A DNA stretch of 64,000 bases from Dehalococcoides mccartyi 195 (GTDB lineage: Bacteria; Chloroflexota; Dehalococcoidia; Dehalococcoidales; Dehalococcoidaceae), in the NCBI RefSeq assembly GCF_000011905.1, contig NC_002936.3, forward strand, positions 558,001 to 622,000, read 5' to 3'. The notes under the pieces are model-generated. The model saw only the letters and a program-made list of their open reading frames with translations, did not search any database and was not told where the DNA came from. A program made the translations under genes and the position numbers. Each line of letters opens with the position of its first letter. Within the stretch, counting starts at the first letter, position 1. This document shows, in pieces, positions 1-9,964 of the stretch.

Positions 1-426
1 ATGGAAGTTTGGGCTATGTACGCTTATGGTACAGCCCATAACCTGCAGGAAATGCTGACTATCAAGTCAGACGATATTGCCGGGCGCGCCAAGGCTTATG
101 AATCCATTGTAAAGGGTGAGGATGTAATCCAGCCCGGTGTCCCTGAATCCTTTAAGGTACTGGTAAAAGAGCTTCAGAGCCTGGGTTTGGCTGTTGAAGT
201 AATAAATGAAGAAGTCAAGATTGCCCCCTCCGAAAAGGTGGCCGCACTGACTGAGGCCAACCTGCCGGGCAGTGAAGATGTTTCTGCTGAAATACTGCCT
301 GAGACCCTGTATGCAGGCGCCGAGGATATTGAAGACTCCATGATGTCGGTAATTGATACTGACGACCAGGATTTGGCAATGTCATCAAATGATGAAGAGG
401 TATCCGAAAACGATGAACGAAGTTAA
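1..426 (+). CDS. rpoB: RNA polymerase beta subunit, C-terminal part
   Basis: This is the last ~141 codons of the RNA polymerase beta subunit; the gene enters from the left edge, so the ATG at base 1 is an internal codon. The first residues ([11 protein letters not shown], then [11 protein letters not shown]) match the conserved C-terminal clamp segment of beta, and [16 protein letters not shown] follows as in other bacteria. A further ~75-residue acidic tail ends at the TAA at 424-426. The stop lies inside the start region of rpoC, so the two subunits are translationally coupled. Confidence 0.97.
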
Positions 427-3400
427 TGATTTTGATGCAATACGGATTTCACTGGCTTCCCCTGACCAGATAAGAAGCTGGTCTTATGGTGAGGTTACCA
501 AACCTGAAACCATAAACTATCGTACGTTAAAGCCGGAGCGGGACGGTCTGTTCTGTGAGCGTATCTTCGGCCCTATAAAGGACTTTGAGTGTGCCTGCGG
601 CAAATACAAACGTATCCGCTACAAGGGCATTATATGTGACAAGTGCGGCGTGGAAATTGCTCGTGCCAAGGTACGGCGTGAACGGATGGGGCATATTGAA
701 CTGGCCTGTCCGGTAGGCCATATCTGGTTTACCCGCGGTATTCCCAGCCGGGTAGGCCTGCTGCTTAATTTGTCCACCCGCAGCCTTGAAAGGATAATTT
801 ATTATTCCCATTTCATTATAACCGGGGTAAATGACGAAGCCCGTGAAAAGGCCATTAAAGATTTGGAGGTTATTTCCTCCCAGCGGGTAGCTGATAAGGG
901 CAGCGAGGTAGATACCAGGGTTGCCCAGATGGAAGCCGAAGATGCCACTGTTGAAGCCATAAATCAGGTTCGCCGTGATTTTTCAACTGAACGTGAGCAG
1001 ATGGAAGAAGATATCCAGCTGCTTATAGACCAGCTGAAAGACCTCCAAATAGGCAATTTGCTGACCGAAAACCAGTATTACGAGCTGAAACAGCGTTTCA
1101 GCAATGTTTTTGAGGCCTCCATGGGTGCCGAAGCTCTGCTTAAGCTGCTTTCTTATATAGATATGGATAAGGAGCGGAGCAAACTTATTCAGGAAACCCG
1201 CTCCACTTCCGGCCAGCGCCGCAAAAAGGCTGGCAAACAGCTTCAGCTGGTAGAGGCTTTCCGCCGCTCCAGCAACAAGCCTGAGTGGATGATTATGACG
1301 GTTCTGCCGGTACTGCCGCCTGACCTGCGTCCTATGGTTCAGCTTGACGGCGGCCGTTTTGCCACCAGTGACTTAAATGACCTTTACCGCCGGGTTATCA
1401 ACCGGAACAACCGTCTCCAGCACCTGATGGAAATCGGGGCGCCGGAGATTATTATCCGCAACGAAAAGCGTATGCTTCAGGAAGCGGTGGATTCACTTAT
1501 TGATAACGGACGCCGCGGCAAGAGCGTGGCTGTAAATGGTGACCACAAAGCCAAGTCCCTTTCTGACCTGCTTCGCGGCAAACAGGGACGCTTCCGCCAG
1601 AACCTGCTGGGTAAACGGGTTGACTATTCAGGCCGTTCGGTTATTGTGGTAGGCCCTTCACTCAAACTTTCACAGTGCGGTCTGCCCCGCCGTATGGCAC
1701 TTGAACTCTTTAAGCCCTTTGTCATGCACCGCTTGGTACGGGACGGCTTAGCCCCCAATATCAAGAGCGCCCGCCGTCTGGTAGAGCGCGCCCGCCCGGA
1801 GGTTTACGATATTCTGGAAGAGGTGGTCAAGGAGAGGCCGGTTATGCTTAACCGCGCTCCCACTCTGCACCGCCTTAGTATCCAGGCCTTTGAGCCGGTG
1901 CTTATTGACGGCAGTGCCCTCAGGCTTCACCCGCTGGTCTGTTCAGCCTTTAACGCTGACTTTGACGGTGACCAGATGGCTGTCCACGTGCCCCTTTCCA
2001 AAGCGGCCGTGAAGGAAGCCCGTGAAACCATGCTGTCCATTCATAATATGATGCTTCCCTCCAGCGGTGAGCCGGTGGTATCCCCCAGCCTTGATATGGT
2101 CTTCGGGTGTTATTACCTGACTACTACCCGGCCGGGTGCTAAGGGTGAAGGCAAGATATTCAGTGACTTTGAAGAAGCCAAGCACTATTACGAAATGGGT
2201 ATTATTGACCTCAGGGCTATTATCAAAGTCCGTGACGGCAAGGGTAATATGCTGGAAACCACTACCGGGCGGATTATATTTAATGATGTCCTGCCCAAGG
2301 AAGTAGAGTTCCAGAATATGGATATACCCAAATCCGCCATCAAAAAGATAATCGGCCGCTGTTACAAGATTCTTTCCAGCCAGGATATGGCCGTCATGCT
2401 GGACAAGATAAAACAGCTTGGCTTCAAATACGCCACCAGCTCAGGCATTTCCATTGCCATGAGTGATATTTCGGTGCCGCGTGAAAAGGCCAAGCTGGTA
2501 GCTGCCGCTGATGAGCGGACTGCCATTTCCGAAGGTCAGTTTGCCCGCGGTCTTATCACCGAAGACGAACGCTACAACAGCATCATTGAAACCTGGATGG
2601 AAACTACTGACCGCATTACAGATGCTATTCAGGCCGGTTTTGACAAACAGGGTTCCGTGTACATGATGGCTAACTCCGGCGCTAAGGGTAATATTTCCCA
2701 GATACGCCAGATGGCCGGTTTACGCGGCCTTATGACTAACCCGTCCGGCCGTATTATTGACTTCCCCATCAAGTCTTCCCTGCGTGAAGGCCTGACTACT
2801 CTGGAATACTTTATATCTACTCACGGTGCCCGCAAGGGTCTGGCTGACACCGCTTTACGTACGTCCGGTTCAGGTTACCTGACCCGCCGCCTTATAGACG
2901 TAACCCAGGATGTTATTATCCTTCAGGAAGACTGCGGCACTTCAAACGGCACCTGGATAGTAGAACCCAAAGAAAAGGGTATGCTGCCCCCGCTGGTTGA
3001 CCGTGTACTCGGCCGCTGGGCAGCTCACAATGTGGTTCACCCCCAGACCGGCGAAATTATCGTGGGTAACAATGAAGAGATTGACGAAGCTAAGGCTAAG
3101 GCTATCGGCGAAGCCGGTATCACCGAAGTCTTTGTCCGCTCTCCGCTTACCTGCGAAGCTACTCACGGCATGTGCCGCCGCTGTTACGGGCGTGACCTTG
3201 GCCGTGTCCGTCTGGTAGACATGAATACCGCCGTAGGTATCATTGCCGCCCAGAGTATCGGTGAGCCCGGTACCCAGCTGACACTCCGTACCTTCCATAC
3301 CGGCGGTGTGGTAGGCGTAGATATTACGACCGGTCTTCCCAGAGTTGAAGAACTCTTTGAGGCCCGTCCGCCCAAGGTTCAGTCCATTATTTCTGAAATA

Positions 3401-4300
3401 GACGGTGAGGCCGAGGTTATTGAAAATGAAAACGGCCGCCATATCCGCATATTCTCTGATGAAGTATATCAGGACGAATATGAGCTGCCTTCCGGCTGGA
3501 AGACTCAGGTTCAAAGCGGACAGTGGGTGGATTCCGGCATGGTGCTGGCTTCGCCTGAAATGGAAGGCAAGTCCAAGGCGGTAGTTCAGAGTGACCAGAA
3601 TGTGGTTGCCAGAGTGGCCGGTGAAGTTTCAGTGGATGGCAGCCTTATCACCATCAAATACAGCGAAAGCGAAGAACGTGAATACGCTATACCTGCCGCC
3701 ATGCAGATAAAGGTTAAAACCGGGGATAGTGTCCGTGCCGGTCAGCAGCTGACTGACGGCTCTATAAACCCGCAGGATATTCTGTCCATTTTGGGCAGGG
3801 ACGCTGTCCAGAAGTATCTGGTTGAAGAAGTCCAGAAGGTTTACTACTCTCAGGGCGTACATATCAACGATAAACACATAGAGGTTATTGCCCGCCAGAT
3901 GCTTATCAAGGTACGCATTGACTCCTCAGGTGATACTGACCTGGTTCCGGGTGAACTGGTAGACAAGTTCCGCTACGAGGATATCAACGCTAAGGTTCTG
4001 GCCGAAGGCGGCGAACCGGCAACCGCCCATACCGTGCTTATGGGTATTACCCGTGCTTCACTCAGCACCGAAAGCTGGCTGGCGGCGGCCTCCTTCCAGG
4101 AGACCACCCGTGTCCTTACTGATGCCGCCATTTACGGCAAGGTGGATAAGCTGTCCGGCCTTAAGGAAAATGTTATCATAGGCAAGCTTATACCTGCCCA
4201 GTGCAAATCCTGCAAGGAAGCTACGGTTGAAAGAGCGGAACGGATAGCCGCTGCCGCTGCCGCACCTGCGGTCAGCACTCTGCCGGAAAATTGCCTTTAG
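413..4300 (+). CDS. rpoC: DNA-directed RNA polymerase subunit beta'
   Basis: This encodes the catalytic beta' subunit, 1295 residues. I chose the ATG at 413 ([12 protein letters not shown]), which overlaps rpoB by 14 bases and has GAAGAGG upstream, over an upstream ATG at 353 that gives a non-homologous leader. The N-terminal zinc site (CAC...CDKC) follows the ERIFGP block. The Mg-binding NADFDGDQM motif lies near bases 1950-1980 and the second zinc cluster ([13 protein letters not shown]) near 3150-3183. The bridge-helix/trigger-loop region with [15 protein letters not shown] follows. The length is typical of a beta' without large lineage insertions. A strong terminator closes the rpoBC transcript. 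Confidence 0.98.
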
Positions 4301-4331
4301 GCTTAAATAAGCTTCGGTTGTTATAGTCTTG

Positions 4332-4360
4332 AAAAGAGGGGCGTAACGCCCCTCTTTTTA
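4332..4360 (+). terminator. Intrinsic terminator after rpoC
   Basis: A GC-rich stem (AAAGAGGGGCG pairing with CGCCCCTCTTT) around a three-base loop is followed by a T-run. It lies 31 bases after the rpoC stop and ends the rpoBC transcript. Confidence 0.92.
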
Positions 4361-4457
4361 TTATCCCGATATAGCCTGTTTTATCAGTCCGCAAGGCATA
4401 TGACCCGTCAAACACCCCCTTTAAAGCCCGATTATTGAGGGCGTTTTGGAATATTTG

Positions 4458-4466
4458 TGCTATAAT
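4458..4466 (+). promoter_or_regulatory. Extended -10 promoter of ruvB (probably leaderless)
   Basis: TGCTATAAT is a perfect extended -10 element. With normal spacing, transcription would start at about 4473, one base before the ruvB ATG at 4474. No Shine-Dalgarno sequence lies in between, so the message is probably leaderless. A -35 match is weak (TTGAGG at 4435, spacer 20). Confidence 0.65.
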
Positions 4467-4473
4467 ATTTCAA

Positions 4474-5523
4474 ATGTCAGAGGAAAAAGAGCGTCTTATA
4501 TCCGGGAAACTGGCCGCCGATGATGCCAAGCTGGATACCAGTCTCCGCCCCCGTTGCCTGTCTGATTTTATAGGTCAAAAACGCCTCAAGGATAATCTTG
4601 GGGTAGCCATACAGGCGGCCAAGCAAAGGGGAGAGGCGCTGGACCATGTTTTGCTTTACGGGCCGCCGGGGCTGGGTAAAACCACTCTGTCCCATATAAT
4701 AGCTTTGGAGATGGGGGTGAATATCCGCATCACTTCCGGCCCGGCCATTGAAAGGCAGGGTGACCTGGCAGCTATTTTAACTAACCTTAAGCCTTTTGAT
4801 ATTTTGTTTATAGATGAAATTCACCGCCTCAGCCGGAATGTGGAGGAAGTCCTTTACCCGGCTATGGAAGATTATGCACTTGACATAATGGTAGGAAAAG
4901 GGCCGGGTGCCAGAAGCCTGAGGCTGAAACTGCCTCACTTTACCCTGATAGGGGCGACTACCCGCTATGCCATGCTTTCCGCACCTCTGCGTGACCGTTT
5001 CGGTTCTATATTCCGGTTGGATTTTTATGACGAAGATGCCATTCATGATATTGTCAGCCGTTCTGCCCATATACTGGGGGTGGAGGCGGAAGAAAACGGT
5101 ATCCGCCAGATAGCCTGCCGTTCCCGCGGCACTCCCAGAGTAGCTAACCGTCTGCTTCGGCGGGTGAGGGATTATGCTCAGGTAAAAGGAAACGGGCTGA
5201 TTACCGGGGATATGGCAGCAGAGTCTCTGGCCTGTCTGGAAGTAGACCGTTTGGGGCTTGATGAGATTGACCACAAGGTTTTAAAAACCATTATCCATAA
5301 ATTCGGCGGTGGGCCGGTAGGGCTTGAAACCATTGCCGCCGCTATTTCCGAAGAGGCAGATACTATTATGGACGTTTACGAACCGTATCTGCTCCAACTG
5401 GGTTTTCTGGAAAGAACACCCAGAGGGCGTCAGGCGACCCGTCTGGCCTACCAGCACTTGAATATACCTTACCCGGCTGATAAAAATAACCAGCAGGGGC
5501 TTTGGGCGGAGAATGGCACCTAA
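4474..5523 (+). CDS. ruvB: Holliday junction branch migration ATPase RuvB
   Basis: RuvB is the AAA+ motor that drives Holliday junction branch migration with RuvA; it acts in recombinational repair. The product has 349 residues, the normal length. [12 protein letters not shown] opens the domain, [10 protein letters not shown] is the Walker A motif, LFIDEIHRL is Walker B, and [18 protein letters not shown] is sensor 1 with the arginine finger region. The C-terminal winged helix ends with [16 protein letters not shown] prefer the ATG at 4474 (MSEEKERL) over an in-frame ATG at 4435, because a -10 element lies between them. The stop overlaps the next gene by 11 bases. Confidence 0.96.
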
Positions 5524-6061
5524 ACTTCTCCTTCATGGCTGTTGCGCCCACTGTACCGCTTACTCTTTTAAATACTGGCAGGAACAGGGTTTTGCGGTCA
5601 GTGTTTACTGGTATAACCCTAATATTCACCCATTTATGGAGCATCAAAGCAGGCTTGAGGCTATGCGGAAACTTTCAGCTGAAATGGGTTTTGAGCTTAT
5701 AACAGAGCCTTCATATCACATGGCCGAATATTTTAAAAATGTATCCGCCAATGTGGACGGGCGCTGCCGAATCTGTTTTGATATGCGGCTGGGGCAGACT
5801 GCCGCTTATGCCGCAGGGCATGGGTATGAATATTTTTCTTCCAGCCTTTTTATCAGCCCCCACCAGAAACACCAGGATGCAGTCTGCTCGGCTGAAGCTT
5901 TGGCTAAGGAAACGGGGGTCAGGTTTGCCTATGCAGACCTTCGGAAACGTTATTCGGACAGCCGCCATATTACCAAGCCCTTAGACCTTTACCGCCAGCA
6001 ATACTGCGGGTGTGTATATAGCGAATATGAAAGGTTCGGCAAGCCAAATTCACCCGCCTGA
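5513..6061 (+). CDS. queH: Epoxyqueuosine reductase QueH (DUF208)
   Basis: The 182-residue product belongs to the QueH/DUF208 family, whose members reduce epoxyqueuosine to queuosine in the tRNA wobble position and replace QueG in many anaerobes. The CCAHC motif at residues 10-14, a central CRICFDMRL motif and a late [11 protein letters not shown] motif supply the cysteines expected for an iron-sulfur and metal site. It overlaps the ruvB stop by 11 bases and so is probably cotranscribed with it. No other queuosine gene is in the window. The family assignment is from motif recognition. Confidence 0.88.
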
Positions 6062-6095
6062 TAGGCTATTTTGTACCCTTTTATTTGGGCATGTA

Positions 6096-6104
6096 TGTTA
6101 AAAT
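6096..6104 (+). promoter_or_regulatory. Extended -10 promoter before rimI-like gene
   Basis: TGTTAAAAT is an extended -10 element. The predicted start near 6111 gives a ~25-base leader carrying AGAGG before the ATG at 6136. No good -35 at 17 bases was found, which suits an extended -10 promoter. Confidence 0.5.
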
Positions 6105-6135
6105 ATCCGGGCAGTGTTTGCAAGAGGTTTATTAA

Positions 6136-6777
6136 ATGACCTATTTAATCCGTCCTATAAAAGACCAGGACATACCGGAACTTAACCAGATAGATAAAGA
6201 AGCATTTCCCACCATGTGGCCGGCTACCAACTTTAAGCGTGAGATGGAAAACATCATGGCCCATTATATGGTGCTGGTTGATGAAGATATTTCCCGTGGT
6301 GCTTCGCCTAAAATCAGCCCGAATATCTGGAAACGGCTGTGGGATTGTATCCGCCGTGACAGCAACGCCGCTGGGACGCTTGCCGATAATCCAAAGGTTA
6401 TCGGTTACAGTGCCATATGGGTTATGGCCGGCTCTGCCCACTTGGTAAGCGTGGCAGTCCGGGATGCCTTTCGCCGTAAAGGGTTTGGCGAATTGCTCCT
6501 GATAAGCTCCTTGAAAGAGGCTATAAAATACAAATGCTTTGAAATGACCCTTGAGGTTAGGGTTTCAAACATTGTGGCTCAAAACCTGTATCTGAAATAT
6601 GGTTTTGCCATAAAAGGCATACGGAAAAAATATTATTTGGATAACCATGAAGATGCTCTTATTATGACGTTGGACAGCATTGATAGTCCTGATTTTCCGT
6701 CTAAACTGGATGAATATAAAAACAGCCACACCCGGAAATGGAAGACCACACCGGGCATGGCCGAACTGGCTTCATAA
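6136..6777 (+). CDS. rimI: GNAT N-acetyltransferase, RimI-like
   Basis: This is a GNAT acetyltransferase of 213 residues most like RimI, which acetylates the N-terminus of a ribosomal protein. The opening IRPIKDQDIPELNQIDKEAFPT and the acetyl-CoA loop VRDAFRRKGFGELLL (about residues 112-126) are typical, as is the closing NLYLKYGFAIKGIRKKYY. Compared with RimI (~150 residues) it carries an insert of ~35 residues between the second and third strands and a C-terminal extension of ~35 residues. The true substrate is therefore uncertain. The start has AGAGG seven bases upstream. Confidence 0.8.
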   Translation: MTYLIRPIKDQDIPELNQIDKEAFPTMWPATNFKREMENIMAHYMVLVDEDISRGASPKISPNIWKRLWDCIRRDSNAAGTLADNPKVIGYSAIWVMAGSAHLVSVAVRDAFRRKGFGELLLISSLKEAIKYKCFEMTLEVRVSNIVAQNLYLKYGFAIKGIRKKYYLDNHEDALIMTLDSIDSPDFPSKLDEYKNSHTRKWKTTPGMAELAS

Positions 6778-6794
6778 GTTTATTAAAGGGAAGG

Positions 6795-7022
6795 CTACTC
6801 TTCGTCCCCGCCCCGTGATTTGCGTTTTAAGTCACCCAGGGATTTCAGCCGTTCAAATTCTGCTTCGTCTATGGGCTCGCAAAGCTGTACAGAACCCCGC
6901 TCAATGCGTATTTTGAAAAGTTTGCGGCATTTCCAGCATTTATAAGGCCCTTCATATACCTCGTCAGCTAATGAAAAACTGCCAATTACTCCACAATCAG
7001 GGCAGGGGATTCTTACCATCAT
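6795..7022 (-). CDS. Small zinc-ribbon protein, unknown function
   Basis: This 75-residue protein has two CxxC pairs (CPDC at residues 7-10 and CWKC at 29-32) spaced as in a zinc ribbon, then an acidic and basic tail. It starts with two adjacent Met codons, so translation could begin at 7022 or 7019. It converges on the rimI-like gene with 17 bases between stops. I do not recognise the family; such ribbons often bind nucleic acid or partner proteins, but nothing here shows which. Confidence 0.65.
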   Translation of the reverse strand: MMVRIPCPDCGVIGSFSLADEVYEGPYKCWKCRKLFKIRIERGSVQLCEPIDEAEFERLKSLGDLKRKSRGGDEE

Positions 7023-7086
7023 CTCTCAGGTACTTCCTTTCGCCAACTTACGTTTACAGCCTAATAGTTTATTCCTGTGGATAAAA

Positions 7087-7626
7087 CTATTCAAGCAGGT
7101 TTACTTTTGAGAAAAGGGCATTGGCCAGCATACCTGCGGCAATAGGCATCAGGGCGGTTACTGCCAGCCGTATAAGGGCAAATTTCCAGCCCAGCATACC
7201 AATCTCAAGGGGGAGGCGGTTGACCGCCAGCAGAGACCAGCCGGTCATAAAAGCAACCATAGTGCCTGCTCCGGCGCCCCTGCCCAGCAGACCGGCGGCA
7301 ATAGGCATACAGCTGTAAGGCCCGCCCGGCATCAGTCCGCCTAAAGCCGTGCCGATAAGTACGCCCTTGAAACCTGATTCCTGCCCCAGCCACTGGCTGA
7401 TAGTTTCCTGGGGTATAATAACCCTGAGCATACCGGCAATAATAAAAGCCAGTACCATCATGGGTAATACCTGAATGAATATATCCCAAGCGGCTTTAAA
7501 CCCTTCGGTGTGGGCGCCGTTTTTGTTATACGCAATAATGCTGACCACCACCGCTACAACCGCCAGAATTATGGTGGGGATTATCATAGAAGAACCGGAG
7601 CCTCTTTCGCAGCTGTTATTTGCCAT
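7087..7626 (-). CDS. Half-length permease of the YraQ/ArsP type
   Basis: This is a 179-residue membrane protein with about five hydrophobic segments. The central motif GGLMPGGPYSCMPIAAGLLGRG followed by MVAFMTGWSLLAVNRLP resembles the repeated unit of the predicted permease family (DUF318/ArsP_1), whose members usually have ~300 residues and two such units. This gene encodes only one unit, so it may act as a dimer or with a partner. The substrate is unknown. It is separated from the zinc-ribbon gene by 64 bases and from the methyltransferase by 28 bases on the same strand. Confidence 0.7.
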   Translation of the reverse strand: MANNSCERGSGSSMIIPTIILAVVAVVVSIIAYNKNGAHTEGFKAAWDIFIQVLPMMVLAFIIAGMLRVIIPQETISQWLGQESGFKGVLIGTALGGLMPGGPYSCMPIAAGLLGRGAGAGTMVAFMTGWSLLAVNRLPLEIGMLGWKFALIRLAVTALMPIAAGMLANALFSKVNLLE

Positions 7627-7654
7627 CTCACTTATTACAATATAACCTAAAGTA

Positions 7655-8329
7655 TTATTTTTTTAAAGTTTGCTTCTCAAGCACCAGGCATATATTCCGG
7701 GCAAAATATTTCGGCCCGCGGTGGTTTTTTTCACCAAAAGAGCTGACTACTCTGAATCCGGCTTTTTTTACCAGTGCCTCTATCTCCCAGCAGGTATACA
7801 GCCGGTAATAACGCATAAGTACCCGGTCTTGGCTTTTCCATGGCACCAGCGTTTCACGCCCCTTAAACCAGAAGCGGGGCTGCAGGCGGTTCCAGACGGT
7901 CAGGAATACCTGCCCGCCATCTTTCAGTACCCGCCCGAATTCCTTTAAGGCTTTCTCTTGGGCATCCTGCCCTTTCAGGTGATGGAAACTGGCCACCGCA
8001 ATCAGCCAGTCAAATTCGGCATCTTTAAAAGGCAGGTTTTGCATATCTGCTACTGACAGATTGGGTTTGAAGCCGTGCTTACGGGCATATTTCCCGGCCT
8101 GTTCTATCATTTCGGCTGAAAAATCTATGCCGTATAGCTCAAAGCTGTCTTTAAAGGGTATAAAATCCGCCCCGCAGCCGCAGCCCGCGTTTAATAGTTT
8201 GCCTGTTTGCCACTTTGCCGCCAGTGCTGAAAGCTCATGGCTGAAGATGGAACGATGGCGAAAGCTGTACCAGCCGTCGGCTATTTGGTCAAATACCTGT
8301 TCCTGGGAAGTAAAATTTTGTTCGTTCAT
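7655..8329 (-). CDS. SAM-dependent methyltransferase, Trm9/ALKBH8-like
   Basis: The 224-residue product is a class I SAM methyltransferase. Motif I is LNAGCGCGADF (about residues 46-56), motif II YGIDFSAEMI, and motif IV DWLIAVASFHHL. Outside the general fold, the VFDQIADGWYSFRH opening, the late ETLVPWK, and RYYRLYTCWEIEALVKKAG match the Trm9/ALKBH8 methyltransferases, which methylate 5-carboxymethyluridine at tRNA position 34. It is divergent from elp3 with 43 bases between the start codons. Elp3 would make exactly that substrate. The function is inferred from motifs plus context; a small-molecule methyltransferase cannot be excluded. Confidence 0.72.
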   Translation of the reverse strand: MNEQNFTSQEQVFDQIADGWYSFRHRSIFSHELSALAAKWQTGKLLNAGCGCGADFIPFKDSFELYGIDFSAEMIEQAGKYARKHGFKPNLSVADMQNLPFKDAEFDWLIAVASFHHLKGQDAQEKALKEFGRVLKDGGQVFLTVWNRLQPRFWFKGRETLVPWKSQDRVLMRYYRLYTCWEIEALVKKAGFRVVSSFGEKNHRGPKYFARNICLVLEKQTLKK

Positions 8330-8345
8330 AGCTTTAGGTTATAAT
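8318..8345 (+). promoter_or_regulatory. Promoter of elp3
   Basis: TTGTTC (8318-8323), a 16-base spacer and a perfect TATAAT (8340-8345) predict a start near 8352, giving a ~20-base leader to the elp3 ATG. The -35 lies within the first codons of the divergent methyltransferase gene. Confidence 0.7.
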
Positions 8346-8372
8346 TAACTATCCTTATAAATAAGAGTATAT

Positions 8373-9752
8373 ATGAAGAAGCTTTCCCGAACAATATCAG
8401 GCGTTACTCCGGTGGCGGTTATGACCAAGCCTTTGCCCTGCCCCGGCAAATGCGTATACTGCCCCACCTTTGAGGCTACTCCCCAGAGCTATACGCCTGA
8501 ATCTCCGGCTGTTTTGCGGGCCAAAAGCTGTGAATACCAGGCGTACCGGCAGGTTGCCCTTCGCCTGCGGATAATACAGGATATGGGTCACCCCACTGAT
8601 AAGGTTGAGCTTATAATCATGGGGGGTACTTTTCTTGCGGCAGATACTGCCTACCAGTATGGTTTTATTAAAGACTGTTATGATGCTTTGAACGGGGTAG
8701 TGGCCTCCAGTTTAGAGGAAGCCAAGGCTATAAATGAAACCGCCCAGCACCGCTGCGTGGGTTTATGCATTGAAACCCGCCCGGATATCTGCGGTGAGGC
8801 CGAAATACAGCGGATGATAGATTTTGGTACTACCAGAGTGGAACTTGGCGTCCAGATGCTGGATGATGATATTTATAAACTGGTTGAACGGGGGCATACA
8901 GTGGCAGATGTGGCTGAGTCCACCCGCCTTTTGCGTGAATACGGCCTTAAGGTTCATTACCACTGGATGCCCGGACTTCCCGGCTCTTCTCCTGAAAAAG
9001 ATTTAGCTCTTTCCCGTATGGTGTTTGAAGACCCGCGTTTCTGTCCTGACGGGCTTAAGCTTTATCCCACTATGGTAGTGGAGGGTACTATACTTGAAGA
9101 GTGGTGGAAAGAAGGCCGCTATACCCCGTACCCGAGTGATATTATGACCGGGCTAATTGCGGATATTAAAGCTCTGGTGCCGCCTTATGTGCGTATTTCG
9201 CGGGTGCTTCGGGATATACCGGCTGTATTTATCCGTGCCGGTCTCAAAGACTCACTGCGGGATGGAGTGCGGCAGATACTGGAAAGCCGTAACCAGAAGT
9301 GCAAGTGTATACGCTGCCGCGAGTATGGTCACCGCCAGCGCAAGGGTCAGACCAGCGGTGAGCCTGCCTTAAAACGTCTGGATTATCAGGCATCAGGCGG
9401 CAAGGAGATATTCCTTAGTTTTGAAGATGCCTCTGATACCCTTTACGGCCTGCTCAGGCTGCGCATACCGCAGGTTTCTCTGCCGGTACTTGATAAAAAA
9501 TATGGCGGTAAAACAGGGCTGGTGCGTGAACTGCACGTATACGGCACAGAACTTTCACTGGGTGAACAGGGCGAACAGTCTGCCCAGCACCGGGGTCTTG
9601 GCAGAAAGCTGGTAGCAGAGGCAGAGCGTCTGGTGCGGGACGAATATGGCCTTAGCTCACTTGCCATTCTAAGCGGGGTGGGTGCCAGAGAGTATTACCG
9701 CTCACTTGGGTATGAGCTTGTGGCTGGTTATATGTGTAAGTATTTGGGCTGA
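8373..9752 (+). CDS. elp3: tRNA uridine(34) acetyltransferase Elp3 (radical SAM + GNAT)
   Basis: This is a 459-residue bacterial Elp3, which attaches a carboxymethyl-type group to C5 of wobble uridine in tRNA. The radical SAM cluster motif CPGKCVYC gives C23, C27 and C30, and the SAM domain runs to about residue 300. A zinc-binding CKCIRCREYGH segment joins it to the C-terminal GNAT domain, where HRGLGRKLVAEAERL binds acetyl-CoA and AREYYRSLGYELVAGYMCKYL closes the fold. Elp3 acts alone in bacteria, without the other Elongator subunits. It is rare in bacteria but known in Dehalococcoides. The neighbouring Trm9-like gene suggests a two-step pathway. Confidence 0.95.
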   Translation: MKKLSRTISGVTPVAVMTKPLPCPGKCVYCPTFEATPQSYTPESPAVLRAKSCEYQAYRQVALRLRIIQDMGHPTDKVELIIMGGTFLAADTAYQYGFIKDCYDALNGVVASSLEEAKAINETAQHRCVGLCIETRPDICGEAEIQRMIDFGTTRVELGVQMLDDDIYKLVERGHTVADVAESTRLLREYGLKVHYHWMPGLPGSSPEKDLALSRMVFEDPRFCPDGLKLYPTMVVEGTILEEWWKEGRYTPYPSDIMTGLIADIKALVPPYVRISRVLRDIPAVFIRAGLKDSLRDGVRQILESRNQKCKCIRCREYGHRQRKGQTSGEPALKRLDYQASGGKEIFLSFEDASDTLYGLLRLRIPQVSLPVLDKKYGGKTGLVRELHVYGTELSLGEQGEQSAQHRGLGRKLVAEAERLVRDEYGLSSLAILSGVGAREYYRSLGYELVAGYMCKYLG

Positions 9753-9756
9753 TATT

Positions 9757-9779
9757 TCTGCGCCTTTGGCAGATTTTGT
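9757..9779 (+). terminator. Possible weak terminator after elp3
   Basis: TCTGC pairs with GCAGA around a seven-base loop and is followed by TTTTGTT. The stem is short, so termination may be partial. Confidence 0.35.
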
Positions 9780-9869
9780 TCTGTCTGGTTATAAATGCTA
9801 AACTACGGGTGTTAATTTTGGTGGTATATATAAAAATACCCCGTGTGAATGGTAAAAACGTTTTTTAGG

Positions 9870-9878
9870 TGCTAGAAT
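9870..9878 (+). promoter_or_regulatory. Extended -10 promoter of the vhu operon
   Basis: TGCTAGAAT forms an extended -10 in the 212-base gap after elp3. The predicted start near 9885 gives an ~80-base leader ending in AGGAGG (9954-9959), five bases before the vhuG ATG. I see no recognisable operator in the gap. Confidence 0.5.
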
Positions 9879-9964
9879 ATAAACAGTTGTTTTATATACT
9901 AACTTGTATGTATTACCGGATTATGCGGTGACGGCAAAGCAAAAGACATGGCTAGGAGGATAAA

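Noticed and set aside
2942-3514. 190-residue open frame on the minus strand
   Set aside because: It lies wholly inside rpoC opposite strongly conserved codons and has no ribosome site or known motif.
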